Shown here piece after piece: positions 62,631 to 64,000 of a stretch of 64,000 nucleotides of DNA; positions within the stretch are counted from its first letter, which is position 1, and every line of letters starts with the position of its first letter. Source of the DNA: Rhodospirillales bacterium (GTDB taxonomy: Bacteria; Pseudomonadota; Alphaproteobacteria; Micavibrionales; Micavibrionaceae). The notes under the pieces were generated by a model. It saw only the letters and a program-made list of their open reading frames with translations. It ran no database searches and was not told the origin of the DNA. The stretch covers positions 1,798,001-1,862,000 of the forward strand of contig CP060239.1 of NCBI GenBank assembly GCA_023898785.1. The letters are read 5' to 3'. The translations under genes and the position numbers were made by a program.

Positions 62631-62712
62631 TGTTTAACTCCTAAAATTCTATACTTCTGCTACCCTAACACGGCCAGGCCCAGGCATCACAAGGTTTAAT
62701 TGTCTATATTGG

Positions 62713-63579
62713 TTAATTTATGCTGGTGCCTTTGTTGTTGTTGGCGCGAAACGGGTGGGCCGGGTAGGCTCCCAGGAACTTGACGTCTGTAGCGTAAAAA
62801 CCGAGTTCTTCGAGGGCAAGTTTGAAGCTGTTTTTGTCCGGGTGGCCTTCGATGTCACAGAAAAAGCGGGCTGCCTGGAAGTTTGGATCGACATAGGATT
62901 CGAGTTTTGACAGGCTGAGATTGTTGGTGGCGAAGCCTCCGAGGCATTTGTAGAGCGCAGCGGGAATGTTGCGTACACCGAAAATAAGCGAGGTGATTGT
63001 GGGGACATCTTCGTCTGGAATTTCTGGCTGCGGTCCTAAAATCAAAAAGCGGGTTGTATTATGATGTTCGTCTTGAATGTGGTGTTCAAGGATTTCGAGA
63101 TTGTAAATTTCTGCGGCTAAATCGGAAGCTATGGCGCCATGTCTGGGATCGTTGCGGTTTGATATATCTTCTGCAGCACCTGCCGTATCGGCGTGGATGT
63201 GGGCTTTCAGGTTCAGACGCCGGATAATTTTACGGCATTGAGGAATGGCGTGTACGTGGCTGTGGACGTGTTTTAAATCTTCAATTTTTGACCCTTTTAT
63301 TCCTAATAGCGCGTGGCGGATGGGTTGGAAATGTTCGCCGATAATGTAAAGGTTTCCGTTGGGCATCAGGTGGTGTACGTCTGCGACGCGCCCTGCGATG
63401 GTATTGTCGATCGGGATCATGGCCAGATCGGCCTTTCCCCCTGTTACTGCGGTGAACGTATCTTCGAATGAGTCGCATGGTACGGTTTTCAGCGTCGGAA
63501 ATACGGTGCGGCAGGCGAGATCGGAGTAGGCGCCTTTGGCACCTTGAAAGGCGATCTTTTTGATATTTTTTAGGTCCAT
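62713..63579 (-). CDS. pheA: Prephenate dehydratase
   Basis: This enzyme (288 residues from the chosen ATG) turns prephenate into phenylpyruvate for phenylalanine synthesis. It has the periplasmic-binding-like catalytic domain (IAFQGAKGAYSDLA, IPIDNTIAGRV, HVHSHVHAIPQC, NTTRFLIL) and a C-terminal ACT domain with LSKLESY for feedback control. It lacks a chorismate mutase domain. The start was set at 63579; the open frame continues 28 codons upstream from a TTG. It is divergent from the cytochrome c gene. Confidence 0.94.
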   Translation of the reverse strand: MDLKNIKKIAFQGAKGAYSDLACRTVFPTLKTVPCDSFEDTFTAVTGGKADLAMIPIDNTIAGRVADVHHLMPNGNLYIIGEHFQPIRHALLGIKGSKIEDLKHVHSHVHAIPQCRKIIRRLNLKAHIHADTAGAAEDISNRNDPRHGAIASDLAAEIYNLEILEHHIQDEHHNTTRFLILGPQPEIPDEDVPTITSLIFGVRNIPAALYKCLGGFATNNLSLSKLESYVDPNFQAARFFCDIEGHPDKNSFKLALEELGFYATDVKFLGAYPAHPFRANNNKGTSIN

Positions 63580-63712
63580 TTTGGATGGCGGCTTTCTACT
63601 TGTAAAAATTTTGGTTGAATGACTATACGCAAACTGTTTATCTGTGTCGACAAGCGGTTTCAAGCTGCTATAGTTTCATAGGGTTAACTCAATATTTGAA
63701 AGCGATAAAAGT

Positions 63713-64000
63713 ATGGAAAACAATAAGATATTTGCGGCGGTTCTGGTCGCTGGAATAGCGGCAATGCTTAGCGGGTTTATTGCGGACAGGGCGGTTATTT
63801 CAGAATATCCTGAGCAGGATGCTGTGACGATCGAGGTTGCCATGATTGGTTCAGCCAACGCAGCCGGAGCGGATAAGGCTGATGGTCCTGATCCGATATT
63901 GGGGTTGATTGCGAGCGCGGATGTGGCCAAGGGGCAGAAGCTTTCTAAAGTCTGCGCGGCGTGTCATTCGTTTGAAAATGGCGGTCCGGACAAGGTCGGG
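63713..64000 (+). CDS. Membrane-anchored c-type cytochrome, CycM-like (3' end outside window)
   Basis: The visible 96 residues begin MENNKIFAAVLVAGIAAMLSG, an uncleaved membrane helix, followed by an Ala-rich linker and the heme site CAACH near residue 85 with VAKGQKLSKVC before it. This matches the CycM/cytochrome c552 family that passes electrons to terminal oxidases. The frame is open at the window edge. Divergence from pheA is a common alphaproteobacterial arrangement. Confidence 0.88.
   Translation, partial: MENNKIFAAVLVAGIAAMLSGFIADRAVISEYPEQDAVTIEVAMIGSANAAGADKADGPDPILGLIASADVAKGQKLSKVCAACHSFENGGPDKVG

Overview
The window reads as a chromosomal segment of an alphaproteobacterium with roughly even base composition. 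Several things point there: a ChvG/ChvI-type two-component pair, a zf-CHCC (NDUFS6-like) zinc-finger protein, a small heat-shock protein followed by DUF1150, a membrane-anchored CycM-like cytochrome c divergent from pheA, the alphaproteobacterial type of SerC, and the order cmk-rpsA-ihfB-lapA-pyrF-trpF-trpB-trpA-accD-folC. The species cannot be fixed from the sequence alone.

Layout. Positions 1-9772 (minus) hold almost all of a giant type I-secreted adhesin: an N-terminal prefix, T1SS-143/VCBS repeats, two von Willebrand A domains, RTX nonapeptides and a C-terminal secretion domain cut by the window edge. It contains a 756-bp tandem array of near-identical units. A 1.2-kb gene-free stretch follows, with a 13-bp minisatellite and a roughly 475-nt run of nested hairpins, a boxA-like element and a possible pseudoknot; I read this as a candidate large non-coding RNA. 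Next come a response regulator with a small helical partner, the full serine pathway (serA, serC, serB) interleaved with a stand-alone M41-like peptidase, an isolated ClpB-D1-like ATPase, an rRNA methyltransferase-like protein, a second RTX protein and ahcY.

From 23.7 to 38.1 kb a long minus-strand block runs aroA-cmk-rpsA-ihfB-lapA-pyrF-trpF-trpB-(GyrI-like)-trpA-accD-folC-chvI-chvG-rapZ. It links aromatic amino acid, pyrimidine, fatty acid and folate synthesis with translation and envelope-stress signalling. The usual hprK between chvG and rapZ is absent, and RapZ has lost its P-loop lysine. From 38.2 to 48.6 kb lie a GGDEF-EAL protein, a THUMP-like methyltransferase, pyrC, a response regulator, folE, cysS, a pilin-like orphan and the heat-shock pair.

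From 48.8 to 56.5 kb is the lipopolysaccharide export/sigma-54 block (rnd, kdsD, lptC, lptA, a LysE exporter, lptB, rpoN, hpf, ptsN). The PtsN-like protein has Asp where the phosphorylated His should be. The right end has tRNA-Leu(CAG), a REC plus degenerate-GGDEF protein, a 28-bp perfect palindrome, recR, lolA, ftsK, two small unknown genes, pheA and the start of a cytochrome c gene. Dispersed inverted repeats sit in several gene junctions.
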